From Clostridium saccharoperbutylacetonicum N1-4(HMT) (GTDB lineage Bacteria > Bacillota > Clostridia > Clostridiales > Clostridiaceae): a DNA stretch of 64,000 nt. Below are positions 1-8,870 of this stretch, piece by piece. Position numbers and translations under genes: made by a program. Location of the stretch: positions 2,603,001-2,667,000 of the forward strand of contig NC_020291.1 in the NCBI RefSeq assembly GCF_000340885.1, in the 5' to 3' direction. Numbering within the stretch: the first letter of the stretch is position 1; each line of letters opens with the position of its first letter. Below the pieces are notes generated by a model that was not told the origin of the DNA, searched no databases, and was given only the letters and a program-made list of their open reading frames with translations.

Positions 1-34
1 AATTTAAATTTATTATAAATTGGAGGAATATAAA

Positions 35-1519
35 ATGAATAATACACCAAACGTAAAATTAGGAATTGTAGCAGTTAGTAGAGATTGTTTCCCAATGGAA
101 CTATCAGTTAATAGAAGAAAGGCAGTTGTAGAAGCATACAAAAAAACTTATGGAGATATTTACGAATGTCCTACAGCAATTGAAAATGAAAAACATATGC
201 TAAAAGCATTGCAAGAAGTTAAAGAAGCAGGAGTTAATGCTCTTGTAGTATACCTTGGAAACTTTGGACCAGAAACTCCAGAAACTTTACTTGCTAAAGA
301 ATTTGATGGACCAGTTATGTTTGCAGCAGCTGCAGAAGAAACAGGTGATAATTTAATTGGAGGACGTGGAGATGCTTATTGTGGAATGCTTAATGCAAGC
401 TATAATTTAGCACTTCGTAATATTAAAGCATACATTCCAGAATATCCAGTTGGAACTGCAAGTGATGTTGCAGATATGATTAAAGAATTTGAACCAGTAG
501 CTAAAGCATTACTTGGATTAAAGAACTTAAAAATTATTTCTTTTGGACCAAGACCACAAGACTTCTTAGCTTGTAATGCACCTATAAAACAATTATATAA
601 TTTAGGTGTTGAAATAGAAGAAAATTCAGAACTTGATTTATATGCAGCATTTAATGCTCACAAAGATGATGCAAGAATTCCAGAAGTTATAGCTAGTATG
701 GAAAAAGAATTAGGTGAAGGGAATAAAATGCCTGGAATCCTTCCAAAGCTTGCTCAATATGAAATCACATTATTAGATTGGATGGAAGAACATAAAGGTT
801 CAAGAGAATATATTGTATTTGCAAATAAATGTTGGCCTTCATTCCAAACTCAATTTGGATTTGTACCATGTTATGTAAATAGCCGTTTATCTGCAATGGG
901 TATACCAGTTGCATGTGAAGTAGATATTTATGGTGCTTTAAGTGAATACATTGGAACTTGTATAAGTGATGATGTTGTAACTTTACTTGATATTAACAAT
1001 ACTGTACCAGCTGATATGCATGATACTGAAATCAAAGGTAAATTTAACTATACATTAAAAGATACTTTCATGGCTTTCCACTGTGGAAATACTGCAGCTT
1101 GTAAATTATCTTGCGGTACAATGAAAAATCAAATGATCATGGCTAGAGCATTAGAACCAAATCAAGAACCAAATATTACAAGAGGGACACTTGAAGGAGA
1201 TATCGTACCTGGAGACATCACATTCTTTAGATTACAAAGCAATGCAGATGCAGAACTTACTGCTTATGTTGCAGAAGGAGAAGTATTACCAGTTGCAACA
1301 CGTTCATTTGGAGCTATAGGAGTATTCGCAATTCCTGAAATGGGAAGATTCTACCGTCACGTATTAATTGAAGGAAGATATCCTCACCATGGAGCAGTTG
1401 CATTCGGACATTTTGGTAAAGCAATGTATAATTTATTTAGATATTTAGGAGTTAAAGAAGTTGGCTTTAACCAACCTAAAGGAATGCTTTATAAAACAGA
1501 AAATCCTTTCAATAGATAA
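35..1519 (+). CDS. L-fucose/L-arabinose isomerase family protein
   Basis: A 494-residue cytoplasmic protein with the overall pattern of the FucI/AraA sugar isomerase family, which interconverts aldoses and ketoses with a divalent metal. The C-terminal part carries the typical conserved stretch around GRYPHHGAVAFGHFGKA, followed by a final NLFRYLGV helix. The ATG at 35 is preferred because GGAGG at 22-26 sits 8 bases upstream; a TTG at 20 overlaps that site. Codon use (many GGA, CCA and GAA codons) looks like a well-expressed gene. The upstream neighbours lie outside the window, so the true substrate (fucose, arabinose or another sugar) cannot be read. A strong terminator follows. Confidence 0.82.
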   Translation: MNNTPNVKLGIVAVSRDCFPMELSVNRRKAVVEAYKKTYGDIYECPTAIENEKHMLKALQEVKEAGVNALVVYLGNFGPETPETLLAKEFDGPVMFAAAAEETGDNLIGGRGDAYCGMLNASYNLALRNIKAYIPEYPVGTASDVADMIKEFEPVAKALLGLKNLKIISFGPRPQDFLACNAPIKQLYNLGVEIEENSELDLYAAFNAHKDDARIPEVIASMEKELGEGNKMPGILPKLAQYEITLLDWMEEHKGSREYIVFANKCWPSFQTQFGFVPCYVNSRLSAMGIPVACEVDIYGALSEYIGTCISDDVVTLLDINNTVPADMHDTEIKGKFNYTLKDTFMAFHCGNTAACKLSCGTMKNQMIMARALEPNQEPNITRGTLEGDIVPGDITFFRLQSNADAELTAYVAEGEVLPVATRSFGAIGVFAIPEMGRFYRHVLIEGRYPHHGAVAFGHFGKAMYNLFRYLGVKEVGFNQPKGMLYKTENPFNR

Positions 1520-1559
1520 TTAAATTAATGACATAAATCTTTTAAAGAGAGTAAAGTAT

Positions 1560-1599
1560 AAAGGAACGTACAAAAAATTATAGTACGTTCCTTTTTTAT
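1560..1599 (+). terminator. Rho-independent terminator after the isomerase
   Basis: An 11-bp perfect stem (AAGGAACGTAC at 1561-1571 with GTACGTTCCTT at 1583-1593) is followed by a T-run. Confidence 0.9.
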
Positions 1600-1655
1600 T
1601 AATATGCTCTCATTTTATTTTTATGAAGAATAGCATTTCATAGTATACTGAATTA

Positions 1656-2309
1656 TTACTGTATTAAGCTTGTACCTATTTTATATGCTTTTTCACAATC
1701 TAAAGGAAATTGCTTTGCCCTATGAGCTGCTTTTTCCTCTTCAGAAAAGGCATCAGCTTTATATTTCGAGTAATCATCAAATTGATAAGTATTGTTAGAA
1801 TACATTACTTTTGGCTTTGTAAATATACGTTCTATAGGTGCAGCTAATGTATTTAATATTAAGTTATAATTAAGTTGTTCCATAAATTCTTGTGGAACAT
1901 TCATTGTATAAATAAAGGCTGTAGGCATTTTTTTAGGAGCAATTGAGGAATGGTTCTTATCATATACCAAATATGGGAAAAGCAATCGTTCTAAAAAAGC
2001 TTGTAATTGACCTGTTATATTGCTGAAATATATTGGAGAGCCAAAAATTAGTCCATCAGCTTGAGAAACTTTTTCTAACACTTCTTGAAGATCATCTTTT
2101 ATAGCACATTTTCCGTAATTTTTACTTTCGAGTCTTTTACAAGCAAAGCAGCTTTTACATCCAGTGTAGTTTAAATCATACAAATTTATTATTTCAGTTT
2201 CTATTTCACTATCCTTTACAGAGTCTTTTACTCCATCTAAAGCTTTTTGAAGTAGAGTGGCTGTATTTTTATTTTTTCTTGGGCTTCCATTAATTGCATA
2301 AACTTTCAT
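1656..2309 (-). CDS. Flavodoxin/NADPH-dependent FMN reductase family protein
   Basis: A 217-residue flavin-binding protein. The N-terminus INGSPRKNKNT is the FMN phosphate loop. A cysteine cluster follows (Cys51, 54, 57, 68, in GCKSCFACK), as in the iron-sulfur flavoprotein and multimeric WrbA-like reductase group. GSPIYFSNITG around residue 90 fits the flavin-ring loop. It is transcribed divergently from an HxlR regulator, the usual arrangement for a redox or electrophile response pair, with the HxlR protein likely controlling it through the dyad at 2351-2376. The natural electron acceptor is unknown. Whether the cysteines bind a 4Fe-4S cluster is inference. Confidence 0.8.
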   Translation of the reverse strand: MKVYAINGSPRKNKNTATLLQKALDGVKDSVKDSEIETEIINLYDLNYTGCKSCFACKRLESKNYGKCAIKDDLQEVLEKVSQADGLIFGSPIYFSNITGQLQAFLERLLFPYLVYDKNHSSIAPKKMPTAFIYTMNVPQEFMEQLNYNLILNTLAAPIERIFTKPKVMYSNNTYQFDDYSKYKADAFSEEEKAAHRAKQFPLDCEKAYKIGTSLIQ

Positions 2310-2350
2310 TTTAACACTCCTTGTGCGGTTTATATTTTTGCATTTATTAT

Positions 2351-2376
2351 TTTATGTTATAATTATAAAACATAAA
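2351..2376. promoter_or_regulatory. Candidate HxlR operator between divergent genes
   Basis: TTTATGTT (2351-2358) and its complement AACATAAA (2369-2376) flank an ATAATTAT core, giving a dyad of the size bound by dimeric winged-helix regulators. It lies between the flavodoxin gene and the HxlR gene. Binding is inferred. Confidence 0.45.
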
Positions 2377-2453
2377 GTTATGAATATAGAAGTATGCAGT
2401 TTTTTCTGTGTTAGTATAAAAAGTATACTATAGAATTTACAAGAGGTGTAATT

Positions 2454-2834
2454 ATGAATGATGATGTGAATTTTGGTCAAGGATTTCCAAACACTAACGT
2501 TTATGATAATCAGTGTCCAACTATGTATCTATTTAATATTTTAGGTCAAAAGTGGAAATTGCCTATCATTTGGTATTTAGCAGAAAAAGATACTGCTAGA
2601 TATAATGAATTAAAACGAAGAATTAAAGGACTTACTAATATTATGCTTACTAAATCCTTACGGGAATTAGAAGAACTTAATGTTATTCAAAGAACACAAT
2701 ATAACACTATACCTCCTAAAGTTGAGTATTCCTTAACTGAAAGTGGAAAATCGCTATTACCTGCTTTAAGTGAATTAAATGTATGGGTAGAAGAACATAT
2801 GAAAATTAATAATATAAAGCGGAAAGAGCAATAG
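2454..2834 (+). CDS. HxlR-family transcriptional regulator
   Basis: A 126-residue winged-helix protein of the HxlR family. The signature is MYLFNILGQKWKLPIIWYL, then RYNELKRRIKGLTNIMLTKSLRELEE and the wing PPKVEYSLTESGKSLLP. Cys21 just before helix 1 matches the position of the redox-active cysteine of electrophile- and disulfide-sensing members such as HypR/YodB. It is divergent from the flavodoxin at 1656-2309, probably its target. A MarR gene follows 35 bp downstream and may be cotranscribed. The redox-sensing role is inference from the cysteine position. Confidence 0.85.
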   Translation: MNDDVNFGQGFPNTNVYDNQCPTMYLFNILGQKWKLPIIWYLAEKDTARYNELKRRIKGLTNIMLTKSLRELEELNVIQRTQYNTIPPKVEYSLTESGKSLLPALSELNVWVEEHMKINNIKRKEQ

Positions 2835-2869
2835 GTTAATATAGTAACATATTGGTGGGAGGAGATACA

Positions 2870-3343
2870 ATGAAAAAGGAAGAACAAGTTTTAATTGGTT
2901 TTAGGGAATTATATAACAAGATGGCTTGGCTTAATAAATCTAAGATGGAAGATAGTCTAAAGGGCTATAAGTCTTCAGAAGTGCATTACATAGAATGTAT
3001 TGGAAGAAATGTAGAGCCAAATGTCACAAAACTTGCTGAATCCCTTTATATGACAAGGGGAGCCATAAGCAAAATGACTAAGAAGCTTATAGAGAAAGGT
3101 ATTATAGAAAGTTATCAAAAGCCAGATAATAAAAAAGAAATTTATTTTAAACTTACTGAGCAAGGACAAAAAATTTATAAAATTCATGATAAACTGCATA
3201 AAGAGTTTCAAGAAAGGGATAAAGTTGTATTTGAAAAGGTAACGGAGGAACAATTTGATAGTATGCTTACGTTTATTAATAAGTATAGTGAGCATTTGGA
3301 TAAAGAAATAAAGAAACTGGACTTAGATATAAAATCAGAATAA
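2870..3343 (+). CDS. MarR-family transcriptional regulator
   Basis: A 157-residue MarR-type winged-helix protein. A helical N-terminus precedes the DNA-binding core (PNVTKLAESLYMTRGAISKMTKKLIEKGIIE), the wing (DNKKEIYFKLTEQGQKIY) and a long C-terminal dimerisation helix. Start choice: GGGAGGA at 2858-2864 sits 5 bases before the ATG at 2870, while a TTG at 2852 lies upstream of the site. An MFS exporter follows from its own promoter, which overlaps palindromes with matching halves, so this is probably that exporter's repressor. The ligand is unknown. Confidence 0.85.
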   Translation: MKKEEQVLIGFRELYNKMAWLNKSKMEDSLKGYKSSEVHYIECIGRNVEPNVTKLAESLYMTRGAISKMTKKLIEKGIIESYQKPDNKKEIYFKLTEQGQKIYKIHDKLHKEFQERDKVVFEKVTEEQFDSMLTFINKYSEHLDKEIKKLDLDIKSE

Positions 3344-3363
3344 ATGCGAACATCGAATTACGA

Positions 3364-3399
3364 GCAGCTAAATTCTATGGAGAATAGGCTGCATTTTTA
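3364..3399 (+). terminator. Hairpin terminator after marR
   Basis: GCAGC (3364-3368) pairs with GCTGC (3388-3392) and an inner ATTCT/AGAAT stem forms across a small internal loop; ATTTTTATT follows. Confidence 0.5.
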
Positions 3400-3410
3400 T
3401 TGTTTATTAT

Positions 3411-3464
3411 TTTGTTGACTAGGAAACAAAAAGGTGATATGATAAATATGTTTCCTGGGAAACA
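3411..3464 (+). promoter_or_regulatory. Promoter and MarR-type operators of the MFS gene
   Basis: TTGACT (3415-3420), a 17-bp spacer and TATGAT (3438-3443) form a near-ideal housekeeping promoter. A perfect 16-bp palindrome TGTTTCCTGGGAAACA lies at 3449-3464, over the expected transcription start. A second site, TTTGTT-8 bp-AACAAA (3411-3430), covers the -35 box and shares GGAAACAAA (3422-3430) with the palindrome's right half (3458-3466). This layout suits repression by the upstream MarR protein. Confidence 0.75.
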
Positions 3465-3489
3465 AAATAAATTTAGTTAGGAGAATTAA

Positions 3490-4725
3490 ATGGATAAATT
3501 TAAATCACACAAAGAAAATAAAATAGAAGAAACTGTAGATAAACATGCTTTGATTTTTGGCCTTATATCTGTATTTTTATGTGGAATAGGCTTTAGCATA
3601 ATAACTCCTGTTATTCCATTTTTAGTACAGCCATATGTAAGTAATGAAGGAGAGCAAGCAATAGTTGTTACGCTACTGATGTCTGTTTATGCAATCTGCG
3701 TGTTCTTTGCAGCTCCTGCACTTGGAGCTTTAAGCGATAAATATGGCCGTCGCCCAGTATTAATAGTATGCCTTTTGGGTTCTGCAATTGGGTACTTAGT
3801 TTTTGGGATAGGGGGAGCTCTATGGATACTATTTGCAGGCCGAATAATTGAAGGCGTAACAGGTGGTGACATAAGCACTATCTTTGCATATTTTGGAGAT
3901 ATAATTCCTCCTGAAAAGAGGACTAAATACTTTGGATGGATGAGTGCAGTTGTAGGAGTAGGAACTGTAATTGGTCCTACTCTAGGAGGAGTACTTTCAA
4001 AGTTTGGTTATTCGGTACCAATGTATTTTGGAGCAATAATAACTTTATTGAATGTTGCATATGGATTCTTTTTTATGCCTGAGAGCCTTGATAAGAATAA
4101 TAGATTGAAGGAGATTACATTTGTAAGACTAAACCCATTTACACAGCTAGCAAATATTCTTTCTATGAAAAACTTAAAAAGGCTGCTTGTCTCAGCTTTC
4201 TTGCTTTGGATACCTAATGGCTCATTTCAGGCGGTTTTTTCTCAATTTACAATGGATACTTTCAATTGGAAACCTACATTAATTGGACTAATGCTTTCAA
4301 TTATTGGATTCCAAGACATCATTTCACAGGGTTTTATAATGCCAAAGCTTTTAATAAAACTTAATGATAAACAGATAGCAATTCTTGGAATGCTCTCAGA
4401 GATTATAGGTTATAGTCTTATTGCATTATCAACTTTAAGTTCGTTTTATCCTCTTTTTATTGTTGGAATGTTTATATTTGGTTTTGGTGATTCAATCTTT
4501 GGACCTTCTTTTAATGGTATGCTTTCTAAGTCAGTAACTTCTAGAGAACAAGGAAGAGTTCAAGGAGGAAGCCAGTCTATTCAGGCTTTAGCAAGAGTAA
4601 TTGGCCCGGTAATAGGAGGTCAGATTTATGTATCACTTGGACACGCAGCCCCAGCATTTATGGGGATGATTTTAATTGCAGGGGCTATAAGCGTTTTGTA
4701 TAAGGGTACAAATGCAAATATGTAA
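3490..4725 (+). CDS. MFS drug-exporter-like transporter (TetA/MdtG type)
   Basis: A 411-residue membrane protein with about 12 hydrophobic segments. Motif A of the major facilitator superfamily is present between TM2 and TM3 as GALSDKYGRRPVL, and the motif C-like stretch GVGTVIGPTLGG lies in TM5, which is typical of 12- and 14-TM drug/H+ antiporters. It sits 147 bp downstream of a MarR gene with an operator-bearing promoter in between, the classic drug-inducible exporter layout. The ATG at 3490 is preceded by TAGGAG. The substrate cannot be read from sequence. Confidence 0.85.
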   Translation: MDKFKSHKENKIEETVDKHALIFGLISVFLCGIGFSIITPVIPFLVQPYVSNEGEQAIVVTLLMSVYAICVFFAAPALGALSDKYGRRPVLIVCLLGSAIGYLVFGIGGALWILFAGRIIEGVTGGDISTIFAYFGDIIPPEKRTKYFGWMSAVVGVGTVIGPTLGGVLSKFGYSVPMYFGAIITLLNVAYGFFFMPESLDKNNRLKEITFVRLNPFTQLANILSMKNLKRLLVSAFLLWIPNGSFQAVFSQFTMDTFNWKPTLIGLMLSIIGFQDIISQGFIMPKLLIKLNDKQIAILGMLSEIIGYSLIALSTLSSFYPLFIVGMFIFGFGDSIFGPSFNGMLSKSVTSREQGRVQGGSQSIQALARVIGPVIGGQIYVSLGHAAPAFMGMILIAGAISVLYKGTNANM

Positions 4726-4937
4726 TTAGAATGATGATATTTTATATTGTTGATATGATGGTTTGAAATATTATTTATGTCTTGGTTATTTATAGTGGAC
4801 AAGTTTATTACATAATCATTTGTGAACTAGGTAAATTAAGAATTATAGCATTATAATTTCATAGAAAAGATATTTTAATATTGAATAGAGAGTTGTAAAG
4901 ATATAGCATGCTTCCAACTCATAAAGGAGTAATTATA

Positions 4938-5639
4938 ATGATATTAGAGAATTTAAAAATAGGAAATATCCCTGCTATTTTATGGGGGCCAAAATCAGAT
5001 GAATTATTTATAGTGGTACATGGCAATATGTCAAATAAGGCATCAGATTTAATTGCGATATTTGCAGAACAGGCAATAGCAAGAGGATATCAAATATTAA
5101 GTTTTGATTTGCCTGAACATGGTGAACGCAAGAGAGTAAATGATGATTGCAAAATTCAAGAGTGTGTTAGAGATCTTAAGATCATTATGGATTATGCAAA
5201 ATCATTATCAAATAATATAAGTGTACTTGCTTGTAGTTTAGGGGCATATTGCACTCTGTTAACCTATAAACGTGAATCTTTAAGGCAGTGTTTATTTCTT
5301 TCTCCTGTTGTAGATATGGAACAAATGATAAATAATATGATGGAAGAGTGCAAAATAAGTGAGAACAAGCTAAAGGAAGAAAAAGAAATAAAAACATCAA
5401 TTGGACATACACTTTATTGGGATTATTATTGTTATGTAAAAGAACATCCTATAGATGAATGGAATAATACAACTTCAATTCTATATGGTTCAGAGGATGA
5501 AATATGTGAATTTAATGTAGTGGCTGGTTTTGCAAAATGCTTTAACTGTGATTTGGAAATAATGGAGAATGGGAAGCATTCTTTTCACACAAAGGAACAA
5601 ATGGAATTTTTTAAGCAATGGTTGAATAAATATTTGTAA
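4938..5639 (+). CDS. Alpha/beta hydrolase (serine hydrolase-like)
   Basis: A 233-residue cytoplasmic alpha/beta-hydrolase-fold protein. The nucleophile elbow reads ACSLGAY, a variant of G-x-S-x-G with Cys-Ser-Leu-Gly. The strand-6 acid is in YGSEDE and the terminal histidine in NGKHSFHTKE. An early VVHGNMSNKASD segment fits the oxyanion loop. The ATG at 4938 is chosen because AAGGAG at 4924-4929 precedes it; an ATG at 4908 lacks a site. An MBL-fold hydrolase follows 30 bp downstream, so the two probably share a transcript. The substrate is unknown (esterase or peptidase-like). Confidence 0.75.
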   Translation: MILENLKIGNIPAILWGPKSDELFIVVHGNMSNKASDLIAIFAEQAIARGYQILSFDLPEHGERKRVNDDCKIQECVRDLKIIMDYAKSLSNNISVLACSLGAYCTLLTYKRESLRQCLFLSPVVDMEQMINNMMEECKISENKLKEEKEIKTSIGHTLYWDYYCYVKEHPIDEWNNTTSILYGSEDEICEFNVVAGFAKCFNCDLEIMENGKHSFHTKEQMEFFKQWLNKYL

Positions 5640-5669
5640 TGGATAAGCGAAATAGGAGTGAACTATAAA

Positions 5670-6485
5670 ATGTCTAGACAGGAAAAACCAATTATTACAA
5701 TGGAAACAATAAAAGCAATTGAAGATATGTCTTATTTTACTCATGCACTGATATTTGATGATTTACTTATAGTTGCACAAAAAGAAACTAATTGTTTTGT
5801 TTTGAAAACAACAAAGGGATTAATTATAATAGATGCTATTTGGCCATGTGAAGAGGCATTTAATGCAATTATTTCTGCAATTAAAGAGGTTGGGTGGAAG
5901 CCAGAAGAAATAAAAAAATTAGTATTAACTCATGGACATGTTGACCATACTGGATGTGGAAAATGGATTGTAAATGCTTTTCATGCTAAAACATATCTAT
6001 CAAAAAGAGATGATATATTTTGGGAAAAGGAACCAGCAAAAAAGAATAGGCCTGAGACCTGGAAGGATTATAATATAGATGTTTATGTTAAAGATGGCGA
6101 CATAATTACTCTTGGTGATAAAACAATTTATGTTTATGAGACTCCAGGACATACACCAGGAGGTCTTAGCTTTATATTTAATGTAACAGAAAACAATAAT
6201 ATATATCAAGCTGCCTTATGGGGAGGTTCTAATCCACCAAGAAGTTTACCAGACATTATCACTTATATGAAGTCACTGGATTACTTTATGGAGCAGGCAG
6301 AAAACAAAAATGTTGAGATAGCACTTAGTAATCATACAGGGGTAGATAATGGAATGGAACGTATTGCATATTCACAAAAAAGAATGAGTTATATGCCTAA
6401 TATTTACTTAATTGGGCAAAGTGGATTCCGTAAATATTGTCAGGTGTTTCGGAATCTATGTTATGAAAAATTGGAAAGTATATAA
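5670..6485 (+). CDS. MBL-fold metallo-hydrolase
   Basis: A 271-residue metallo-beta-lactamase-fold hydrolase. The dinuclear metal signature is THGHVDHTG, and a second metal histidine lies in ETPGHTPGGLSF. A later SNHTGVDNG motif supplies the third metal site. The ATG at 5670 is preferred because a GTG at 5658 lies inside the AGGAG site. Compared with glyoxalase II proteins it has a distinct C-terminal helical extension (QKRMSYMPNIYLIG) typical of uncharacterised clostridial members. It is probably cotranscribed with the preceding alpha/beta hydrolase. The substrate is unknown. Confidence 0.8.
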   Translation: MSRQEKPIITMETIKAIEDMSYFTHALIFDDLLIVAQKETNCFVLKTTKGLIIIDAIWPCEEAFNAIISAIKEVGWKPEEIKKLVLTHGHVDHTGCGKWIVNAFHAKTYLSKRDDIFWEKEPAKKNRPETWKDYNIDVYVKDGDIITLGDKTIYVYETPGHTPGGLSFIFNVTENNNIYQAALWGGSNPPRSLPDIITYMKSLDYFMEQAENKNVEIALSNHTGVDNGMERIAYSQKRMSYMPNIYLIGQSGFRKYCQVFRNLCYEKLESI

Positions 6486-6544
6486 GTCTTATTGATTAAC
6501 AGGAAGACAAATTACTTTAGATTTAAATAAATTAATGTTAATTA

Positions 6545-6575
6545 TTTACTTTGACGCGACGTAATATATTATACT
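6545..6575 (+). promoter_or_regulatory. MerR-type promoter with long spacer upstream of merR
   Basis: TTTACT (6545-6550) and TATACT (6570-6575) are separated by 19 bp, the stretched spacing typical of promoters activated by MerR proteins. The spacer holds the partial dyad ACG-CGA-CGT (6554-6562). It lies just upstream of the merR gene, so autoregulation is likely. Confidence 0.55.
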
Positions 6576-6596
6576 AGTGTTGAAGGGGGATTTGAA

Positions 6597-7586
6597 ATGG
6601 AACTGCAGACCATTAGTCAAGTATCTAAGGCATTTAAAATTTCAACAAGAACATTAAGATATTATGAAGAGATTGGATTAATCGAGAGTTTAAAAAAAGA
6701 AGGTTATGCGTATAGAACATATGATGATGGTGTTATAAAAAGACTTAAGCAAATTCTGGTTTTGAGAAAGCTTAGATTGTCATTGAAAGAAATTGAACAG
6801 ATATTAAAAAACAACGAAATATCGTATGCGGTAGAAGTCTTAAACGATAAATTGGAAGAATTAAACGATGATATTAATGCTCTTGATAATGTGAAAAATG
6901 CGATGTTAATGTTCATTGATAAATTAAAGGTTATAAATGAAAAAAATATGCTTGAAAAGGTATTAGATGATGAAACCCTTATTCAAACTGTTTTAGCTAT
7001 GGCTGATATAAATAAATCATTTATTGCAAAGAAAGTAGGAATGGAGGATTTGAAAATGGCTAATAATATATTGGATATATTAAAAAATGTAAGAATAGTA
7101 TACTTACCACCTATAAAAGTTGCTTCAATTTGTGCATATGGGAAAGAACCTGAAGATATGGCAATGAAAATATTATTGGAATTTATAGAGAAAAGTGAAT
7201 TATTAAAATATAAACCAGATGCAAAGCTTTATGGTTTTAATAACCCAGGAGAACAAGATTCTGAAGGAAACTATGGATATGAATATTGGATTACGATACC
7301 AGATGATTTTGAAGTAATGGGGCCATTAGAAAAAAAGAGATTAGCTGGAGGAATGTATGGTGCTCACTGTATTAAATTTGGGAATTTTAGCGAATGGCAG
7401 CAATTAGAGAAATGGGCAAATAATAATGATGAGTATGAACTGGATTATAATAGAGAGCCAGGAGGAATGTGTGGCTATCTTGAAGAGCATATGAATGTGT
7501 ATGAATATTTTACTACACTGGATTCAAAAGAAAAGAGGTTTCAGCAAATAGATTTATTAATACCATTAAAGGCAAAAAATAGATAG
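6597..7586 (+). CDS. MerR-family regulator with GyrI-like effector domain
   Basis: A 329-residue regulator. Residues 1-70 are a MerR helix-turn-helix (ISQVSKAFKISTRTLRYYEEIGLI, wing around YRTYDDGVIKRLKQI). A coiled coil spans about 75-115 (LNDKLEELNDDINALDNVKNAM). From about residue 160 a GyrI/SOUL-type ligand domain follows, ending in the usual YWITIPDDFEV ... LAGGMYGAHCIKFG ... LLIPLK. This architecture is that of BmrR/Mta-like drug sensors, which twist long-spacer promoters on binding hydrophobic cations. GAAGGGGG upstream supports the ATG at 6597. Two other long-spacer or GyrI features lie nearby (12285-12315 and the AraC-GyrI gene). Confidence 0.88.
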   Translation: MELQTISQVSKAFKISTRTLRYYEEIGLIESLKKEGYAYRTYDDGVIKRLKQILVLRKLRLSLKEIEQILKNNEISYAVEVLNDKLEELNDDINALDNVKNAMLMFIDKLKVINEKNMLEKVLDDETLIQTVLAMADINKSFIAKKVGMEDLKMANNILDILKNVRIVYLPPIKVASICAYGKEPEDMAMKILLEFIEKSELLKYKPDAKLYGFNNPGEQDSEGNYGYEYWITIPDDFEVMGPLEKKRLAGGMYGAHCIKFGNFSEWQQLEKWANNNDEYELDYNREPGGMCGYLEEHMNVYEYFTTLDSKEKRFQQIDLLIPLKAKNR

Positions 7587-7608
7587 GTTTTATTTTTAAA
7601 GCAATTTT

Positions 7609-7642
7609 GAAAAACGCAGTTCATAATGAATTGCGTTTTTTA
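7609..7642 (+). terminator. Terminator after merR
   Basis: AAAACGCAGTTCA (7611-7623) pairs with TGAATTGCGTTTT (7627-7639) with one mismatch; T-run follows. Confidence 0.85.
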
Positions 7643-7664
7643 TTATGCATATTTTATCAAAATC

Positions 7665-7772
7665 AAATTAACCAATGGTTAATTTTTATGAACAAAAAAT
7701 GATAATGCTTCAATTGTTTAAATTAGGTAGCTTTGTTATGATTTAATTAACGAAGGTTAAAGTTAATTAAAT
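7665..7772 (+). promoter_or_regulatory. Promoter and two operator palindromes of the XRE regulator gene
   Basis: The promoter is TTGTTT (7714-7719), a 17-bp spacer and TATGAT (7737-7742). Operator 1 is a perfect inverted repeat with 10-bp arms, AAATTAACCA and TGGTTAATTT, around a single base (7665-7685), 29 bp upstream of the -35 box. Operator 2 has 11-bp arms ATTTAATTAAC (7741-7751) and GTTAATTAAAT (7762-7772), overlaps the end of the -10 box, and contains GGTTAA in its centre like operator 1. The arrangement suggests autoregulation by the gene it precedes. Confidence 0.7.
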
Positions 7773-7799
7773 GTATAGATAAATGAGGGAGTTTATTTT

Positions 7800-8834
7800 A
7801 TGAAAATAGGTGAAATTATTAGACAATGTAGAAAGAAAGAAAATCTTACCCAAGAGCAAGTTGCTAATTGTTTAAATATTAGTGCACCAGCAGTTAATAA
7901 ATGGGAAAATGGAATATCTTATCCAGATATAACGCTTTTATCACCGCTTGCACGAATTTTAAAAATTGATGTTAATACTTTATTAGCCTTTAATGAAGAG
8001 TTAACAGCTTCAGAAGTAAATAAATTTGGAAAAGAGATTAGTGAAATGGCATCGAAAGAGGGATACCAAAAGGCTTTTGAAAGAGGCAGTGATTTAATTA
8101 AACAATATTCAAGTTGTGATGATTTAATATTAAGAATAGCATCAATATTAAGATTGTTTTTAGTTACATCTAAGCTAGAGGAAAAAGATAAATATGAAAG
8201 AAAAATTATTGCTTGGATTGATTTAGTAGCAGCAAGCAGCAATGAAAAAGCAGCATCTATGGCAAAAATATCATTGGCTGCAATATATAGAGAGAGAAAA
8301 GAGCATGAAAAAGCTCAAGAAATTTTAGATAAAATTCCAGACATTGAGTTAGACATAGAGAAAAAAATACAACAGGCACTACTATTTGAAAGCAGTGAAA
8401 AGATTGAAGAAGCTTATGGAATTTGTGAGGACATACTGTTTAAGGATGCACAAGAAACCATAGCTGCTTTATTTTTAATAATAAGGATGTTATTAAAAGA
8501 AAATAAATTTAGTGAAGCAGAAGAATATACAGAGCGAGCTAAAAAAGTAGCTGAAGCATTTGATTTAGGAGAATATCAAAAATATAGTTTTGATTTATAT
8601 TTAGCAAAGGAAAGGCAGGATAAAGAAAAAACTATAGAACTTATTATAAATATGGTAAATGAAGCTGACAGTATGAATCATATCAAGACAAGGCTATATA
8701 GGCATAGGAAATGGAAGTCTATCAATAGTTGGAGCAAAGATAAGTATGAAAACTTAGCCAAAATGAGAATTAAAAAAGATAAAACTCTTGATTTTGTAAG
8801 AAATGATCCTAGAATAAAATTTCTGTTAGAATAA
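7800..8834 (+). CDS. XRE-family regulator with TPR-like C-terminal half
   Basis: A 344-residue protein. Residues 1-66 form a Cro/C1-type helix-turn-helix (MKIGEIIRQCRKKENLTQEQVA, then SAPAVNKWENGISYPDITLL). The rest is almost all alpha-helical with tetratricopeptide-like helix pairs (for example AKISLAAIYRERKEHEKAQEI, LIIRMLLKENKFSEAEEYTERA). This HTH-plus-TPR design resembles peptide- or partner-sensing regulators, but no peptide gene is visible beside it. The promoter has two strong palindromes, so it probably regulates itself. Targets are unknown. The gene is monocistronic as far as can be seen. Confidence 0.82.
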   Translation: MKIGEIIRQCRKKENLTQEQVANCLNISAPAVNKWENGISYPDITLLSPLARILKIDVNTLLAFNEELTASEVNKFGKEISEMASKEGYQKAFERGSDLIKQYSSCDDLILRIASILRLFLVTSKLEEKDKYERKIIAWIDLVAASSNEKAASMAKISLAAIYRERKEHEKAQEILDKIPDIELDIEKKIQQALLFESSEKIEEAYGICEDILFKDAQETIAALFLIIRMLLKENKFSEAEEYTERAKKVAEAFDLGEYQKYSFDLYLAKERQDKEKTIELIINMVNEADSMNHIKTRLYRHRKWKSINSWSKDKYENLAKMRIKKDKTLDFVRNDPRIKFLLE

Positions 8835-8870
8835 TAGTGAAATTAGTTGGAAATCAATTATAGAAAACTC

